Positions 8,851 through 17,194 of a stretch of 64,000 nucleotides of DNA are shown in pieces. The stretch comes from Pedobacter frigiditerrae. GTDB lineage: Bacteria; Bacteroidota; Bacteroidia; Sphingobacteriales; Sphingobacteriaceae. The translations under genes were made by a program, and so were the position numbers. Location: the NCBI RefSeq assembly GCF_032678705.1, contig NZ_JAVTSS010000002.1, positions 1,922,001 through 1,986,000 of the forward strand. Reading direction: 5' to 3'. The notes under the pieces are model-generated. The model made no database searches and was not told where the DNA came from. It was given only the letters and a program-made list of their open reading frames with translations. Numbering within the stretch: position 1 is the stretch's first letter; each line of letters begins with the position of its first letter.

Positions 8851-9852
8851 TTATAGCTTCAATTGGTTTTTTAGTTCACTTACTTTACTAGGTGTGTTTA
8901 AGTTTTTCTCTAAGTATTCAAGTGTAAAATTATTGGTTTTGCTTTTAAATAAACAAGCCTTAAATGGAAATTTATTAGCTTCTATACTAAAATTTTCCTT
9001 GTGTTCTTCCATCAGCGACTTGCGCAAATTCTCGATTTTTAGCTGGATATCGGCATAAGAATTGACTAATTCTTCTTTCCAAATTCTTATCTCTGCTAAG
9101 TAATTTACAAGTTCAGGTTCCTCTATGTAAGCAAGTTTGTTAAGCTGTTTATCAATATCTGCGAATTGCATATTGTTCCAATCTTTGGCTTTAAGAACTG
9201 GAATTTGCCATAATCTTTGTTCTTCCTTCCAATAGTCTTTTTTAGCTTTTACTTGATGTATTTTAAAAGTCGGAAGCTCGATGGCTGTTAAATAATCGCC
9301 ATGACAAGCACCTGTATCTATCCCGTAAGTATTATTTAAAATCTTTGGACTGTCGCCTACAACATGATGACCATAAATAATAGGTTTGTCGCACTGATAA
9401 TATTCTCCCCAAAATGCTTCAGGGCCATACTTTTTTTCTAAATACCTAGTGCCCGACGTTGAGCCACAAAGTACTTCCTGTTTTTGTTCTTTTAGGTCTT
9501 TATCATGCTCAAAAAAAGCGTGAACTACAATAGCATCTTCGGTTTCGTAATAATAGTCTAACGTTCGTATCCATTTTAGAAAATCTTCATAATCGGCACC
9601 AAATTGAAGTTTCACAATCTCTTGGGAATAGCTTAAAATTCTATTTTGGTGTTTTCTTTCGTGATTGCCAACTAATACTTTTGAATTGGGTCTATTCAGG
9701 AGATACTCATATACTTCTTTGGATTTATTTCCTCTATCAACTATATCACCAACGGAAATAAGCAAATCATCGGCTGTTAACCCAATTTTTCTGGTAAGTT
9801 CCATCAGCTCATCAAAGCAACCGTGTATATCTCCAATAACAAATGTTCTCAT
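8851..9852 (-). CDS. Serine/threonine-type metallophosphoesterase
   Basis: 333 residues. All signature motifs of the PPP-type calcineurin fold are present: GDIHGC (residues 7-12), GDIVDRG (about 36-42), GNHERK (about 60-65), and a later GHHVVGD with a further histidine in the TGACHGD segment. The first ~185 residues form the phosphatase; the remaining ~150 are a helical, charged C-terminal extension that I do not recognise. Related bacterial enzymes are bis(5'-nucleosyl)-tetraphosphatases or PrpE-like protein phosphatases. Confidence 0.9.
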   Translation of the reverse strand: MRTFVIGDIHGCFDELMELTRKIGLTADDLLISVGDIVDRGNKSKEVYEYLLNRPNSKVLVGNHERKHQNRILSYSQEIVKLQFGADYEDFLKWIRTLDYYYETEDAIVVHAFFEHDKDLKEQKQEVLCGSTSGTRYLEKKYGPEAFWGEYYQCDKPIIYGHHVVGDSPKILNNTYGIDTGACHGDYLTAIELPTFKIHQVKAKKDYWKEEQRLWQIPVLKAKDWNNMQFADIDKQLNKLAYIEEPELVNYLAEIRIWKEELVNSYADIQLKIENLRKSLMEEHKENFSIEANKFPFKACLFKSKTNNFTLEYLEKNLNTPSKVSELKNQLKL

Positions 9853-9875
9853 TTTGGGTTTATTAACTTTTGCAA

Positions 9876-11141
9876 TTACCTATTTGCTTCTGAAATCCAA
9901 TGGAATTGTCTCTCTGCCAATTGAAAATTCTTGTTGGCCATTTGAAGTTCAAAACGCAAAGAGTCAGACCCCACTTTACCCCATAAAACTAAGTTTTGCT
10001 TATCAACTATGTTATAATTCAATTTAAATAAGTCGTTTTGGTCTGATGCATATTTTTTAAATGCAATGGTCTTTGAAACAGAGTCAAGGCTATAGATAAA
10101 ATATCCTCTACCATACCTTTGTCTAAATATCGTGTCAGTTGTTTTAATACTTCCTGAGCCTCCCTTGTCAAAGATGAAATCCTTCCAAATCATTTCATCA
10201 TCATTGGTAACTTTTTGATTGTTTTTTGTGAATGCCTTGATGTCGTAAATTCCCTTTTTTATTGCCTTTTGATCATTTTCATCTTGTGTTTTAAATCTTT
10301 TCCAAGAGTTATTAAAAGGCAGTAAAACGAAAACAATTACAAAGACAATTTTAAATACAATCCTACCAATCTTTTGCCACTTTTTCTTAAAATGAATGTC
10401 GTAAAAGACTGCGGGTGTAATATGCTTATTAAGCAAGAAAAACGATGATAATCTTTCCCAATCCATTACAATCAGGAAGCTAGCATTCATTAAAAGTTGC
10501 AAAGAATATAGCTTAACTGGGACATCATAACTCAAGTTAATCATAAATACATTTGCAAAAACAACAACGCCCATTAGCGCTCCAAGTGTTACCGTTTTTC
10601 TATTTAGGAGCAATACACCAACAATAATTTCCATTACCCCTGAAAACACTTGATAGGTAGTAGAGTAACCAATGAACATCCATGATAAACGCATGGGTAA
10701 AAAATCTCCAAGTGGTGTTGCCAACTGACTTAAATTTGGGAAAGGCATTTGAAGCGCAAAAATTTTAATTATTCCGTAGCTGAAGGAAACCAGTGCTAAA
10801 TGGTAACGTACGAGATTATATAACAAAAAATCAAGTGTTAAATAATCATTCTTTCTTTTACGGTCAATAAGACTCCATATTATGCACGCCAATGCAGATA
10901 GGATAATAAATGTGTAAAATTGTGCCCAGGCGAAAGATGTATCTCCACTGCCACCGCCATTTTCATTCAATGTATCTTTAACGTGTAATAGATGCTTATT
11001 AAAGAGCTCAACTATCCATACTTCGCCCTTATGATAAAAATCAAGCAGGAAGGATACGCCTGGTATATCATTTAAAAAATACCAAGGACTAATAATTAAA
11101 AGAAATAAAATGAAGAAAAATCGGAAGATTACTTTTTTCAT
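9876..11141 (-). CDS. DoxX-like membrane protein with C-terminal extension
   Basis: 421 residues. The N-terminal 270 hold about seven hydrophobic segments with a DoxX-like core (FSYGIIKIFALQMPFPN, then SGVMEIIVGVLLLNRKTVTLGALMG). The C-terminal ~150 residues form a soluble beta-rich tail. Similar large proteins are frequent in Bacteroidota. It lies 23 bases upstream of the phosphoesterase gene and probably shares its transcript. Function unknown. Confidence 0.75.
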   Translation of the reverse strand: MKKVIFRFFFILFLLIISPWYFLNDIPGVSFLLDFYHKGEVWIVELFNKHLLHVKDTLNENGGGSGDTSFAWAQFYTFIILSALACIIWSLIDRKRKNDYLTLDFLLYNLVRYHLALVSFSYGIIKIFALQMPFPNLSQLATPLGDFLPMRLSWMFIGYSTTYQVFSGVMEIIVGVLLLNRKTVTLGALMGVVVFANVFMINLSYDVPVKLYSLQLLMNASFLIVMDWERLSSFFLLNKHITPAVFYDIHFKKKWQKIGRIVFKIVFVIVFVLLPFNNSWKRFKTQDENDQKAIKKGIYDIKAFTKNNQKVTNDDEMIWKDFIFDKGGSGSIKTTDTIFRQRYGRGYFIYSLDSVSKTIAFKKYASDQNDLFKLNYNIVDKQNLVLWGKVGSDSLRFELQMANKNFQLAERQFHWISEANR

Positions 11142-11305
11142 GAGAGCGTTGGTTTAAAATTCTAGAGTGAATTTAATACAAATGTTTGATAGAATTTAAA
11201 GCTGAATTAACATCTCCATTACAAATTTGCTATTGATTGCAAAATCCCTATCCAATTTAAGTTGAACAGGGATTTTTATTTCCTAATGAGGGATACTGAA
11301 ACTTG

Positions 11306-11800
11306 TTATTGATTAAGCACTTTATTCATTTTCTTTTGTTTTAAAAACTGGAAAATAGAGCCTGCAATAAACAGAACCAAGAGTACCAATAGGGTTTGAG
11401 CTATAATAGGGTCAGTTGGACCTTTTGCCAAAGGTTTTGCTAGCGGAACACGTGTAAAGGTTTCATTAATTGTTGGTACCCAGGATAGGAAAAAACTAAA
11501 GGAAAGGAGGAAATTTTCTACATATCTACTATGGTTATTTCCCCATTTCTTGGCGTGAAGGAAATAGGCAACAACAACTAAAATTAAAATAAAAATCGAA
11601 AAAATATGGCCTGGGTTAAAACCGCCATGCTTTGAAATGCCCAAGGCAGTTAACGAGGTAATGATAGTGCTGTATAAATATGTTTTGCCTGATAATTCGG
11701 CCAAATTGATCTTGCCATATTTGATGTACGATACCACTGCTGCAACAATGGCTGCAATACCAATGATGGTATGAAAAATCCCTAGCGTTGATAGTCCCAT
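11306..11800 (-). CDS. Multi-pass membrane protein, unknown function
   Basis: 164 residues with about five membrane segments beginning MGLSTLGIFHTIIGIAAIVAA. The polar loop carries SGKTYLYSTIITSLTALGISKHGGFNPGH, which recalls DUF2306-like or cytochrome-b-like small membrane proteins, but I cannot assign a family. Located 17 bases downstream of the OsmC gene, likely co-transcribed. Confidence 0.65.
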   Translation of the reverse strand: MGLSTLGIFHTIIGIAAIVAAVVSYIKYGKINLAELSGKTYLYSTIITSLTALGISKHGGFNPGHIFSIFILILVVVAYFLHAKKWGNNHSRYVENFLLSFSFFLSWVPTINETFTRVPLAKPLAKGPTDPIIAQTLLVLLVLFIAGSIFQFLKQKKMNKVLNQ

Positions 11801-11817
11801 GATTTAAGTTGCTATGA

Positions 11818-12234
11818 TTAAAATTCTAGGTGAGCTTCTGAACTGATCGGTATGCTCAATACTTTAGAGATAAGGCAGTTTTTCTCAGCTCCTTTAGTAA
11901 TGGCTTCAAATTCTGCTGCGCTTAAACCTTGTACCGTTCCAGTAATATGAAGATGTACTGAAGTGATAGACAAACCTTCCATTTGCACTGTTGCTTCTGT
12001 GTCTAATGCTGTTGGATTTAATCCTTTTTCTGTTAAGGCAGCGCTAACAGCCATTGTAAAACATCCTGCATGTGCAGCTGCTAATAATTCTTCTGGATTT
12101 GTGCCAGTTTCTTCTCCCACAAAACGAGTTTTAAAACTGTAGTTTGTGTTGTTTAAAATTCCACTTTGTGTAGTTATTTCGCCTCTACCTTCTTTTAGAT
12201 TACCTGCCCAATGTGCTTTTGCTGTACGTTTCAT
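11818..12234 (-). CDS. OsmC family peroxiredoxin
   Basis: 138 residues. The two redox cysteines of the OsmC/Ohr fold are visible in LLAAAHAGCFTMAVSAAL and in EKNCLISKVLS; the N-terminus KRTAKAHWAGNLKEGRGEI is the OsmC subgroup. These enzymes reduce organic hydroperoxides in the cytosol using a lipoyl or thiol donor. Neighbours are a membrane protein downstream and an AraC regulator upstream in the same direction. Confidence 0.92.
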   Translation of the reverse strand: MKRTAKAHWAGNLKEGRGEITTQSGILNNTNYSFKTRFVGEETGTNPEELLAAAHAGCFTMAVSAALTEKGLNPTALDTEATVQMEGLSITSVHLHITGTVQGLSAAEFEAITKGAEKNCLISKVLSIPISSEAHLEF

Positions 12235-12320
12235 GTTTTCTATTTTTTAATATGTGATGTCGTTATTGACAATGCAAATATTGGATAGAAAAGAGAAAGG
12301 CTTTTTGCGAATCAGTTCAA

Positions 12321-13175
12321 TTATTTGGCAATTTGGTTCAACCTGTAATTGCTTGGGGTAATGCTGTATTTATCGTGGAAACTCTTGGTGAAATTTGCCA
12401 AATCATTAAAGCCACATTCAAAGGCAATGTCTGTAATGCGTTTGTCGGAAATCGTTAATAATTCGGTCGCTTTTTCCAAACGTTTGGTTTTGATGTAGTT
12501 GGCTGGGGTATCGTTATAGTGTTTTGCAAACTCTCGTTTAAACGATGATAAACTAAGATTGCAATAATCCGCTAGTTCATCAAGTGTAATGGTCGAAAAA
12601 AGATTGGCGGCTATAATTTGTTTGAAAGAATAGATAGTGGGCGAAAACAATTGAGATAATATCATCTGAATGGCTTCGGCATTTTTAGTTTGCGAGAGTA
12701 AAATGATGATTTCCTTTAATTTTAATACAAGAATATCCTCATTAACCAGCGATGGATTTTCGAAATAGAACAAAAGACCTTCTATGTATTTCTGGATTAG
12801 AAAATCGTTATTTATTCTTTCACTGGTTTTATTTGAAATTGCATTTTTTGGTTTCTGCAATAATGTTGGCATTTCTCTATCATAAATCTTCTTTAAGATA
12901 TCTGGATGGAAATGAACAATAACCAATTTGTTTTGGGTTGCAGTATTTGTGCTGGTCATTTTATTGCCTACGGTTCTGCAATTAAGTAGCACAGATTCGT
13001 TGTTTGCAATACTTACTTCTTTCTCATCAATTTTATAACGCATTTCATTCTCTAACATGTAATGAAAACAAGCATTTTCTGCTGCGGGCATTTCATAATT
13101 AAAAGGTGGCTTTAACACTAAAACTTCTAATAGTGTCTTGCCAAATAAGTCATATCTTTCGTGGTCGCCTATCAT
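12321..13175 (-). CDS. AraC family transcriptional regulator
   Basis: 284 residues; an N-terminal sensor domain of ~170 residues without recognisable motifs, then a C-terminal double HTH (ITLDELADYCNLSLSSFKREF and ITDIAFECGFNDLANFTKSFHDKY). This belongs to the Bacteroidota exsA-like AraC group. It is the first chromosomal gene beyond the distal end of the cassette array (site 1 begins at 13241). Confidence 0.9.
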   Translation of the reverse strand: MIGDHERYDLFGKTLLEVLVLKPPFNYEMPAAENACFHYMLENEMRYKIDEKEVSIANNESVLLNCRTVGNKMTSTNTATQNKLVIVHFHPDILKKIYDREMPTLLQKPKNAISNKTSERINNDFLIQKYIEGLLFYFENPSLVNEDILVLKLKEIIILLSQTKNAEAIQMILSQLFSPTIYSFKQIIAANLFSTITLDELADYCNLSLSSFKREFAKHYNDTPANYIKTKRLEKATELLTISDKRITDIAFECGFNDLANFTKSFHDKYSITPSNYRLNQIAK

Positions 13176-13240
13176 GGTTGTTGAGGTTGACCAAATATAA
13201 TTTATTTAATGGCTATATCGGTTGGTGTTGTTATAAAATT

Positions 13241-13380
13241 GGGGCTAACGTTTTAGCGCTTTGCGATGTTGGGGAATTCAAAGTACAAATGTTCAATTTA
13301 GCACAAATGTTCAATAGAAATCCAATGCTCAAATTTAGCACAAAAGCCCCAATATCGCAAAACCCCTGTTAGTGGCAGTG
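13241..13380 (-). repeat. attC-like site 1 (distal end of array)
   Basis: On the plus strand it opens GGGGCTAACG and closes CTGTTAGTGGCA. The inner arms GCTTTGCGATGTTGGGG and CCCCAATATCGCAAAAC pair with each other. The middle contains a partly repeated segment (two copies of ACAAATGTTCAAT). The right end lies 8 bases from the arsM stop codon, as expected for the attC of that cassette read leftward. The left end abuts the chromosomal AraC region and finds no matching arm further left. Confidence 0.75.
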
Positions 13381-13387
13381 CATCTTT

Positions 13388-14320
13388 TTAGCAACAACCT
13401 GTTCCGTTTGTACTTGCTGTCGTTCCACAACAAGACGCTTTTTCAGTTTTAGTGTCCGTCTTTGTTTCACTACCACAGCAACCATTTTCTGTCGTGTCGC
13501 AACAGTTTCCTTCTTCTAATTTGTCTGCATAAATTGTTACACTATAAATTCCCGAACCTGATTTTTTATAGTTGTCAAGTTCTTCTTGGTTTATGTATTT
13601 TAAAAGAAGCTCGTCAGGTAATTCAATAAGTCGTTCTTTTTTAATTTGAATATTTTTGAAACCTGCTTTTTTGATTACGCCTAAATATTGTCCTTTATCA
13701 CTTGCACCTGCAACACAACCTGCATACATTTCAGAGGCTTCTAAAACACCTTGTGGAATTGCACCTTGAAAAACTATGTCAGAAATGCTGAAATGTCCAC
13801 CAACTTTTAAAACTCTGTTTACTTCATTAAAAGCTTTCTCTTTGTCAGGCACAAGGTTCATAACGCAGTTACTAATTACTACATCGGCTATATTGCTTGA
13901 AACTTCTTTCATATTTTCAATTTCGCCTAAAACAAATTCTACATTTTTGTAGCCTAATTTTTGAGTGTTTTGTAAGGCACGAATAACCATTTCTGGTGTC
14001 ATATCAATGCCAATTACTTTTCCATTTTCTCCAACAATTCTACGAGCAATAAAAGCATCATTTCCTGCTCCCGAACCAAGGTCAATAACAGTGTTGCCTT
14101 CTTGAATGTTTGCAATTTCAGTTGGAAGCCCGCAACCTAATGAAAGGTCTGCACTTTTTTCGTAGCCCTCTACATTAGAATAATCTTCTGTCATTGAGTT
14201 ATTAAATTCGTCTGTTGTGCAACAAGCTGTGTCCGTTGAGCAACAACCTACTTGGATATTTCCTTTTGCAATATCTCCATAGGATTTCTTGATTTCTGAT
14301 TTAATTTCTTCTGTATTCAT
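13388..14320 (-). CDS. arsM: Arsenite methyltransferase ArsM
   Basis: 310 residues from ATG 14320; the open frame upstream to 14419 runs through a promoter and is unlikely to be translated. The SAM site is VIDLGSGAGND (residues 78-88) and the ArsM landmarks SADLSLGCGLPTEIA, ISNCVMNL and YAGCVAGAS are present. Cysteines 63, 152 and 202 match the three arsenic-binding cysteines known for the family. The C-terminus is unusually Cys-rich (four CC pairs in the last ~40 residues), like the N-terminal GCCSTDTACC. It transfers methyl groups to As(III), in the cytosol. It is the last gene of the sigma-factor cassette and has its own sigma-type promoter (14361-14391). Confidence 0.92.
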   Translation of the reverse strand: MNTEEIKSEIKKSYGDIAKGNIQVGCCSTDTACCTTDEFNNSMTEDYSNVEGYEKSADLSLGCGLPTEIANIQEGNTVIDLGSGAGNDAFIARRIVGENGKVIGIDMTPEMVIRALQNTQKLGYKNVEFVLGEIENMKEVSSNIADVVISNCVMNLVPDKEKAFNEVNRVLKVGGHFSISDIVFQGAIPQGVLEASEMYAGCVAGASDKGQYLGVIKKAGFKNIQIKKERLIELPDELLLKYINQEELDNYKKSGSGIYSVTIYADKLEEGNCCDTTENGCCGSETKTDTKTEKASCCGTTASTNGTGCC

Positions 14321-14360
14321 TTTTTTACTTTTTAAAAAATGGCAACATCGCCATTTGATA

Positions 14361-14391
14361 GTAACACTTGAACACTTTGAAAAAGACGCAA
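14361..14391 (-). promoter_or_regulatory. Putative ECF sigma promoter of arsM
   Basis: On the minus strand TTGCGTC is followed after 17 bp by GTGTTACTAT. The same -35 element with the same spacing occurs before the Cys-rich gene and the sigma gene. It lies between the upstream terminator (14398-14423) and the arsM start, so arsM has a promoter of its own. Confidence 0.7.
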
Positions 14392-14397
14392 AAAAAA

Positions 14398-14423
14398 TGA
14401 AGTGAGCCGTTAGGCTCACTTCA
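14398..14423 (-). terminator. Intrinsic terminator after the Cys-rich gene
   Basis: A perfect inverted repeat (TGAAGTGAGCC / GGCTCACTTCA, 4-nt loop). On the minus strand it is followed by TCATTTTTTTTG, a strong intrinsic terminator. It separates the sigma/Cys-rich transcript from arsM. Confidence 0.85.
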
Positions 14424-14434
14424 TAAAGCGAATT

Positions 14435-14608
14435 TTATTCGCAACCTTTATCGCAACAGTCATCGTTGGTTGTGCCACTCGGACAACAACTTGATTTGTC
14501 GCAACATTCAGTTTTTGCTTTTTCTGTTGTTTTGTTGTTTCCTACACCTGCATAAACAGCAAGTGAAGTAGCCAACACCACAAAAGCAATAATTGCTCCT
14601 TTCTTCAT
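14435..14608 (-). CDS. Small secreted Cys-rich protein in the sigma/ArsM cassette
   Basis: 57 residues from ATG 14608 to a TAA at 14435. The first ~20 residues (MKKGAIIAFVVLATSLAVYA) form a signal peptide or membrane anchor. The mature part has eight cysteines, arranged ECC, SCC, DCC and GC near the C-terminus. This pattern suggests metalloid or heavy-metal binding in the periplasm, fitting its place between an ECF sigma gene and arsM. It has its own putative sigma promoter and a strong terminator. I know no named family for it. Confidence 0.75.
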   Translation of the reverse strand: MKKGAIIAFVVLATSLAVYAGVGNNKTTEKAKTECCDKSSCCPSGTTNDDCCDKGCE

Positions 14609-14651
14609 TTTGAAAAAAATTAAATAGTTACAGACAAAATTATCTGCAATA

Positions 14652-14682
14652 GTATGACAGTAAAGTTTAGAAATAGACGCAA
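14652..14682 (-). promoter_or_regulatory. Putative ECF sigma promoter of the Cys-rich gene
   Basis: Minus strand TTGCGTC, 17 bp, GTCATACTATTG. It starts one base after the sigma gene stop codon region (14684) and precedes the ATG at 14608 by about 44 bases. The motif matches the two other copies in the cassette. Confidence 0.7.
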
Positions 14683-14683
14683 C

Positions 14684-15232
14684 CTATGAGCATCCACAAT
14701 TTTTATCTTCGGTATCAATTAAGTTTCCGTACTTGTCGCTTTGATAAGCACAACAATTTAAAATGAGTTCTTTGAGTTTTTCTTTCCCTCGTTGCACTCT
14801 TGATTTTGCTCCTGAATATGAAATGTTTAATTTTTCTGCTAAATCTTTTTGTGAAATATCTTGAAATTCCGTTATCAATAAAGCATCTCTGTAATTGTCG
14901 GGCAACTTGTTGATAAATGGTTTTATACAACATTCAGCAATTGTAGAGTTCAATGATTGGGTTTCTTCTTCGGTTATTTTTTCTTCAATTTCTGCATTGT
15001 CAACTATTTGCTTTCTGTTTCTAAAATAGTCGTTGATTGCATTTCGTACAATTCCGTACAAATAATGTCTCAAATTTTCGGCTTGATTTACTTTGTCCAT
15101 ATTGCGAATTATTTTAATAAAAACTTCTTGCAAAATGTCGTCTGTGTCAGCCGAATTTCGTGTTTTATTTAAAATGAATGCTTTTAGTTCTTTGTGAAAG
15201 TCAGTCCAAATATTTGTTACTTCTGTTGTCAT
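14684..15232 (-). CDS. sigZ: SigZ-like ECF RNA polymerase sigma factor
   Basis: 182 residues. Region 2 is seen in NSADTDDILQEVFIKIIRNM and LRHYLYGIVRNAINDYFRNR; region 4 in ISQKDLAEKLNISYSGAKSRVQRGKEKLKELI. The C-terminus carries a Cys-containing tail (NCCAYQS, then NCGCS), which could sense thiol or metalloid stress directly, since no anti-sigma gene is adjacent. It is the first gene of the cassette. Its own promoter region holds the same motif as the two following genes, so autoregulation is likely (inference). Confidence 0.9.
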   Translation of the reverse strand: MTTEVTNIWTDFHKELKAFILNKTRNSADTDDILQEVFIKIIRNMDKVNQAENLRHYLYGIVRNAINDYFRNRKQIVDNAEIEEKITEEETQSLNSTIAECCIKPFINKLPDNYRDALLITEFQDISQKDLAEKLNISYSGAKSRVQRGKEKLKELILNCCAYQSDKYGNLIDTEDKNCGCS

Positions 15233-15262
15233 TTTTTTGTTCGGAATTTATTTTGTCCAACT

Positions 15263-15293
15263 GTATGACGTTGAATTTTCAAATAGGACGCAA
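15263..15293 (-). promoter_or_regulatory. Putative autoregulatory ECF sigma promoter of sigZ
   Basis: Minus strand TTGCGTC, 17 bp, GTCATACAGTTG. It lies about 30 bases upstream of the sigZ start and just inside the cassette boundary (site 2 begins at 15316), so the promoter travels with the cassette. Confidence 0.7.
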
Positions 15294-15315
15294 ATGTTTT
15301 TCGGGTCGCACCGCA

Positions 15316-15457
15316 TTGCCACTAACGTTCCGGCGCTTGGCGAGGTTGGGGATTAAGGAAAACTAAACTCTCGGTTCAAGACTGAACTTTGCAAGTACAA
15401 AACCACCTTTAAATTCAGCCCAAAACCCCAATCTTGCCAAACGCCTGTTACCTGCCG
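15316..15457 (-). repeat. attC-like site 2
   Basis: Plus strand opens TTGCCACTAACG and closes CCTGTTACCTGCC. Inner arms GCGCTTGGCGAGGTTGGGG and CCCCAATCTTGCCAAACGC pair imperfectly. The left outer arm TGCCACTAAC is the complement of the right arm of site 1, and the right outer arm complements the left arm of site 3. The stop codon of the TraB-like gene is 6 bases beyond the right end. Confidence 0.78.
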
Positions 15458-15462
15458 TTTTT

Positions 15463-16287
15463 TTATTTATTATATTCTTTCATTTCAAAATTGTTTTCTT
15501 TTTGCTTCCACTTCAATTCGTTTACTAAAAAATATTTATGATAGAAACCTATTAGAACAACAATTTTTTTATTAGGATATTTATTTTTCCATTTTAAAAT
15601 ATTGTCAATTATGGTTCTATTTCTTAACTCCTCAAAGTAACAATATCTTTTATATAATTCTCTGAATGAAATTGAATCTTTAGTTGCAGTTTCAATCTTT
15701 AATTTAGCGAATTCGTCATTCTCATCTACAATTTCTTTTAGTTTTTGATATTGGTAAAATTGTCGCTCTCTAACTAAATTTTCTGTAGAAATTGAATTTA
15801 TTTCTTTCAACGAATTATTGTCTAATTCATTTAGAGAATTTGACAATTCAACAAATCTATACCAGATTTTTTTATGCTTTTCAGAGAGAATATTTAGTGA
15901 ATCAAGAATATTTATTTCATTCAAAACAACATCAGAATTTTGAATTCCATTTTGTTTTCTGTAATCGTTTCTTCCTTCAAATTCAATTGGTCTAAATAAT
16001 GTATTCTTAAAATTGGTTCTATATTTAACAATTGCATTCCATTCATTTTCATCATAAGTATTTTTAAATGTAAAATCTGAATTGAAATTTGTCATATCTG
16101 ATTCCATAAGAATTATATCAGGTTTTAGATTTTCTAAAATTGAATAAATGGTATCCTTATTTATATTTTTTGTAGGGAAATGTACAGTTCCAATAATTGT
16201 CAATTCTGTTTTCTGTTTTTTATTATTTATTTGGGCATTGAAAAGTAATGAGTTTAAACAAAATATGATAATTAATAATCTGTTCAT
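15463..16287 (-). CDS. Secreted TraB/ChaN-like protein (cassette gene)
   Basis: 274 residues with a signal peptide (MNRLLIIIFCLNSLLFNAQ). The mature protein starts with TELTIIGTVHFPT and ends with VVLIGFYHKYFLVNEL, which recalls the paired GxxH motifs of the TraB/TIKI/EreA superfamily; DIILMESD supplies a conserved-type acidic residue and FRPIEFEGR an Arg. A metal-dependent hydrolase role in the periplasm is possible but is inference. Single gene of its cassette; AT-richer than its neighbours. Confidence 0.65.
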   Translation of the reverse strand: MNRLLIIIFCLNSLLFNAQINNKKQKTELTIIGTVHFPTKNINKDTIYSILENLKPDIILMESDMTNFNSDFTFKNTYDENEWNAIVKYRTNFKNTLFRPIEFEGRNDYRKQNGIQNSDVVLNEINILDSLNILSEKHKKIWYRFVELSNSLNELDNNSLKEINSISTENLVRERQFYQYQKLKEIVDENDEFAKLKIETATKDSISFRELYKRYCYFEELRNRTIIDNILKWKNKYPNKKIVVLIGFYHKYFLVNELKWKQKENNFEMKEYNK

Positions 16288-16333
16288 AAAAATTAGTTTT
16301 AATCTTATTGTTAGTTTTTAGTTTTGGGTAAAA

Positions 16334-16473
16334 TGGCAGGTAACGTTTTTCGGCTTGGCGATGTGGCGGAAATCGAAGCGCAAATTTTCGGTTCTGCACA
16401 AACGCTCAATCGAAGAACTGAACTTGAATTCTGCACTAAACCCGCCATATTGCCAAACCGATGTTATAGGGCG
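16334..16473 (-). repeat. attC-like site 3
   Basis: Plus strand opens TGGCAGGTAACG and closes GATGTTATAGGGC. Inner arms CGGCTTGGCGATGTGGCGG and CCGCCATATTGCCAAACCG pair. The left outer arm complements the right arm of site 2 over GGCAGGTAAC; the right arm complements the left arm of site 4 over GCCCTATAAC. Confidence 0.78.
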
Positions 16474-16484
16474 TTTTTGTTTTG

Positions 16485-16682
16485 TCAACTAGGTCCCATT
16501 CCATCTCTAAATATAATTGCTAAACTAATATGATAAAGAAAAAACGAAAGTATCATTGCGAAGATAAGTCCAATGATTACTCGATAAACCTTCTTCGTCT
16601 CCATAAGTCGCCAAGCTAAGGTAATTGTCAAGATTGGCGTTGCAAACATAGCGAACCATAGTATTTGTCCAAGAAAATCCAT
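16485..16682 (-). CDS. Small two-segment membrane protein (cassette gene)
   Basis: 65 residues with two clear membrane segments (LWFAMFATPILTITLAW and IIGLIFAMILSFFLYHISL) joined by a short basic loop. No known family recognised. The start is 1 base after the stop of the preceding cassette gene (16684), so the two are translated together. Position between sites 3 and 4 makes it part of a two-gene cassette. Confidence 0.65.
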   Translation of the reverse strand: MDFLGQILWFAMFATPILTITLAWRLMETKKVYRVIIGLIFAMILSFFLYHISLAIIFRDGMGPS

Positions 16683-16683
16683 C

Positions 16684-17175
16684 TTAAGCGTAACCGTTTA
16701 TGTCAAGGTCTAAGAGTTGTTTTTTGTCAAGATTAAACTTTACGTTCCAATAATAACTACCACCGTCAAGCACCAAAATTCTACTTGTTAACCAACGGTC
16801 TGTGTCGTATTTGTCCTTTGCCCAAAAACAGTTAATGAGCAAAATCCTGTCGCCATTTTTGTCAATATAGCCAAAATATTGTCGCTTATATTTATGCAAT
16901 TTTTTATGAATAATAGGTGTTGAGAATTGATTTACCAATTGATTATTTAAGGTCTTTAAGTCTGTTGCCAATGAAATTTCTGCTTGGTTAATTTCCTGTC
17001 TTGTGGGTGTGAAACGTTGTCCGGGAATAAGGTCAAGATAATTCGAGGGAAAAATTGCAACGTCAAAACGCTTGGTCTTGTAGTGGTCTGCCTTTTTAAA
17101 GGTCGTATCTGTCTGTCCGAAAACTTCGCAAGTTGTCAGCAGTAAAAATGTCAAAATTGTAATTATTCTTGTCAT
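16684..17175 (-). CDS. Secreted protein of unknown function (cassette gene)
   Basis: 163 residues with a signal peptide (MTRIITILTFLLLTTCEVFGQ); a Cys in the signal region could also give a lipoprotein, but the context is not a typical lipobox. The mature domain has tryptophan- and aspartate-rich strands near the C-terminus (DRWLTSRILVLDGGSYYWNV). I recognise no family. It is the first gene of a two-gene cassette, with a small membrane protein directly downstream. Confidence 0.7.
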   Translation of the reverse strand: MTRIITILTFLLLTTCEVFGQTDTTFKKADHYKTKRFDVAIFPSNYLDLIPGQRFTPTRQEINQAEISLATDLKTLNNQLVNQFSTPIIHKKLHKYKRQYFGYIDKNGDRILLINCFWAKDKYDTDRWLTSRILVLDGGSYYWNVKFNLDKKQLLDLDINGYA

Positions 17176-17194
17176 TGTTTCGGTCGTCTTAAAA

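Noticed and set aside
13388..14419. Extended start for arsM at 14419
   Set aside because: The extra N-terminus would run through the terminator hairpin and the sigma-type promoter; the ATG at 14320 fits the ArsM family start.
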